Source: Planctomycetota bacterium (lineage in GTDB: Bacteria > Planctomycetota > Phycisphaerae > Sedimentisphaerales > UBA12454). Taken from it: a stretch of 14,433 nucleotides of DNA. How positions within the stretch are numbered: the stretch's first letter is position 1; every line of letters begins with the position of its first letter. The stretch lies in the NCBI GenBank assembly GCA_018828825.1, contig JAHJUV010000016.1, forward strand, positions 1 through 14,433, read 5' to 3'. Below the pieces are notes generated by a model that was given only the letters and a program-made list of their open reading frames with translations, was not told the origin of the DNA and did not search any database. A program made the translations under genes and the position numbers. This document shows, one piece after another, positions 12,975 through 14,433 of the stretch.

Positions 12975-14433
12975 CTACGGTTTTGTCACTTTTTTCATTG
13001 CAATCGTCTTAGAGTAAATATCTATTAGATTTTGGACAATCTTGTTTATTTTGTATTTTTTTAGATCCGCTCTGTCTGTAAGGAAATCATAATTGTTGTG
13101 GATTATACAATTTACCGCCTTGCGCATGGGTGTTACATCTGACTTGAATATCTCTATCTGGTGTTTGAGCCCCGGTGCGGTAAAATCATTACGGTTATCA
13201 TGTAGATTATCTATTAATTGAGAAAGATTAAGTACACGTTGTTTTTTATGATCATACCATAAATCGGGCGGAGAAGGATATTTTTTACTAAGTATATGAG
13301 TGACGAGATTCTCTATTATTTTTCGGGATAACCAAAATGCTGCATTTGGATAGTTTCTTTCGTTGCATTCGTTAGCCTCAAAAACTATTGGATCGTAATT
13401 GCTACTTGGATAACTACCTTTAACGTCAATCAAAAAGGGTTGTTTTGTGGCTGGGCTAGCACCACTTTTGGCCTTTTCAACTTTAATAGTTTTGGGTTGT
13501 TTTTTCTTCCTTTTCCCCTTTTTTCGACCCGGCTCCATCGTGTTCTTTAGGATAGTAAATTCTCTGATTGATGTTGTTACAAATTCGACAAGATCATAAT
13601 ATTCCGTATTATTAATTACACCTTCGCGCGTGGTTGTGTCTTCAATTTTCGGATTTTGTTCCTTGCTTATTGAAACGATTCCAAGCACCTGCGGGTTACC
13701 GGGAACATCAGTTTGGTTTCTTGACCAGACATCAAGGCCGATCCAATCAGCGCCGACATCACCGTAAGGCTTGACCCGAAAATGATCTCTGTATAACTTT
13801 ATGCCGCTATATTCGCCTAAAACTGACTTAATGTAGTCCATGCTCGTTTTATCTATTTCTTTTCCGGTATTTTGTTTCCAAATAGCAGGAACCTTATAGT
13901 AGGAAAAAAGCCGGAATTCGGCGTCTCCACATGTCAAATTTCTAGCAAGCGTTTGTTTGCCATTTTTTTTCAGTTTTCCAAGTTTATAAAACTCGTAATG
14001 AAGCTCCTTTTTCTTGGTTAGCTTCACTCTAAATTCGTAGGCTGCTAGATCAAAAAATTTCTTTTTGATGTCTGGAAGACGAAGATCATCGGTCGGGATA
14101 TTGTTTTTTATTTTAAATTTTCTTGGGGGATCAATAGGACAGACGAGTAATTTTAAATCTTTAAGTAACTGCTTCAGCTTTGTATTGTCATTCCAACTTT
14201 CTTTCAGATCTAAAATTTCAAGGGTTGTGCCACGCTCGGAGTTCTTCTTGTTGAATGTGATCATTGGTACGTCTACGTCTGTAGCTTTTATATGTTTATC
14301 GAACAGTTTCCAATCAAATTTGAGTTCATAGCCTGTTTTTTCACCCTTAACCGCCGTTTTAAGCAATAGTTTATTGCCAAGGCTATGTGAAGCAAAACGG
14401 CCGATGCCTTTTGCGCCCACCGGGACCCTATTG
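12975..14433 (-). CDS. GHKL (HSP90-like) ATPase domain protein, N-terminus outside window
   Basis: C-terminal 485 residues; the frame is open to the window edge, and the in-frame GTG at 14420 is internal. Near the edge NRVPVGAKGIGRFAS carries the GxKGIGRFA ATP-lid motif of GHKL ATPases (HATPase_c_3 type), followed by SLGNKLLLKT. The helix bearing the catalytic Glu and the DxGxG box lie outside. From about residue 210 comes the block typical of such proteins (GIKLYRDHFRVKPYG, DWIGLD, VLGIVSI, TTREGVINN). A Lys-rich linker (about 300-325) leads to a helical C-terminal domain (about 345-480) with a faint DUF4145/HEPN-like look (RKIIENL, NCIIHNN). Proteins of this kind occur with restriction and other defence genes. 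A+T-rich like the R-M operon. It ends 62 nt after the terminator-like hairpin. Confidence 0.8.
   Translation of the reverse strand, partial: NRVPVGAKGIGRFASHSLGNKLLLKTAVKGEKTGYELKFDWKLFDKHIKATDVDVPMITFNKKNSERGTTLEILDLKESWNDNTKLKQLLKDLKLLVCPIDPPRKFKIKNNIPTDDLRLPDIKKKFFDLAAYEFRVKLTKKKELHYEFYKLGKLKKNGKQTLARNLTCGDAEFRLFSYYKVPAIWKQNTGKEIDKTSMDYIKSVLGEYSGIKLYRDHFRVKPYGDVGADWIGLDVWSRNQTDVPGNPQVLGIVSISKEQNPKIEDTTTREGVINNTEYYDLVEFVTTSIREFTILKNTMEPGRKKGKRKKKQPKTIKVEKAKSGASPATKQPFLIDVKGSYPSSNYDPIVFEANECNERNYPNAAFWLSRKIIENLVTHILSKKYPSPPDLWYDHKKQRVLNLSQLIDNLHDNRNDFTAPGLKHQIEIFKSDVTPMRKAVNCIIHNNYDFLTDRADLKKYKINKIVQNLIDIYSKTIAMKKVTKP

Noticed and set aside
14418..14420. GTG as the start codon of the GHKL gene
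   Set aside because: The frame stays open to the window edge and the four residues before it (NRVP) fit the family; the ATP-binding helix and DxGxG box must lie further upstream.

Overview
The window looks like a piece of a chromosome from a Planctomycetota bacterium, probably of the Phycisphaerae lineage. The clues are a PEGA-domain lipoprotein with an EWYGDY signature, GCAGCC rather than GCTGCC at the EUB338 probe site of the 16S rRNA, and a multi-PAS sensor and CsrA of the kind common there. The lineage is inferred; the 3' end of the 16S gene is missing and no search was run.

Layout, left to right. Positions 1-1506 hold a minus-strand 16S rRNA gene, cut at its 3' end by the window edge. 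It carries an A+T-rich 102-nt hairpin in helix 17 (V3). Upstream of it lies a hairpin-rich rRNA leader with boxA-like elements and a good sigma70-type promoter (1868-1896). A divergent promoter (1971-1999) drives a visibly A+T-rich two-gene restriction-modification operon. The first gene is an 1148-aa protein joining a PD-(D/E)XK nuclease, an N6-adenine methyltransferase and a target-recognition domain. The second is a 355-aa HKD/PLD-fold nuclease of the NgoFVII/BfiI type. After these come an unexplained foldable element (6671-6763) and a GC-rich hairpin (6802-6826).

From 6891 the content is more ordinary. A minus-strand dCache plus four-PAS membrane sensor has no kinase or other output domain. 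A plus-strand polytopic membrane protein follows, possibly translated from a leaderless mRNA. Next is csrA, with a leader that looks suited to CsrA autoregulation, closed by a strong terminator. Two minus-strand envelope genes follow: the PEGA lipoprotein with a near-consensus promoter, and a secreted protein of unknown function. The gap 12648-12974 holds three hairpins. The middle one hides the ribosome-binding site of a possible 10-codon ORF (MPPPVFGLFY), and the last ends in a T6 tract although no plus-strand gene precedes it. The window closes with the C-terminal 485 residues of an A+T-rich GHKL (HSP90-like) ATPase resembling those found near defence genes.

The most notable points are the two-nuclease restriction system beside the rRNA operon, the helix-17 expansion with divergent probe and primer sites, and a hairpin repeat shared between the rRNA leader and the 12.9-kb intergenic gap. 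The two copies differ by a compensatory base-pair change, and one has a 39-nt insertion. The plus-strand small-RNA or small-ORF candidate in that gap is a further point.
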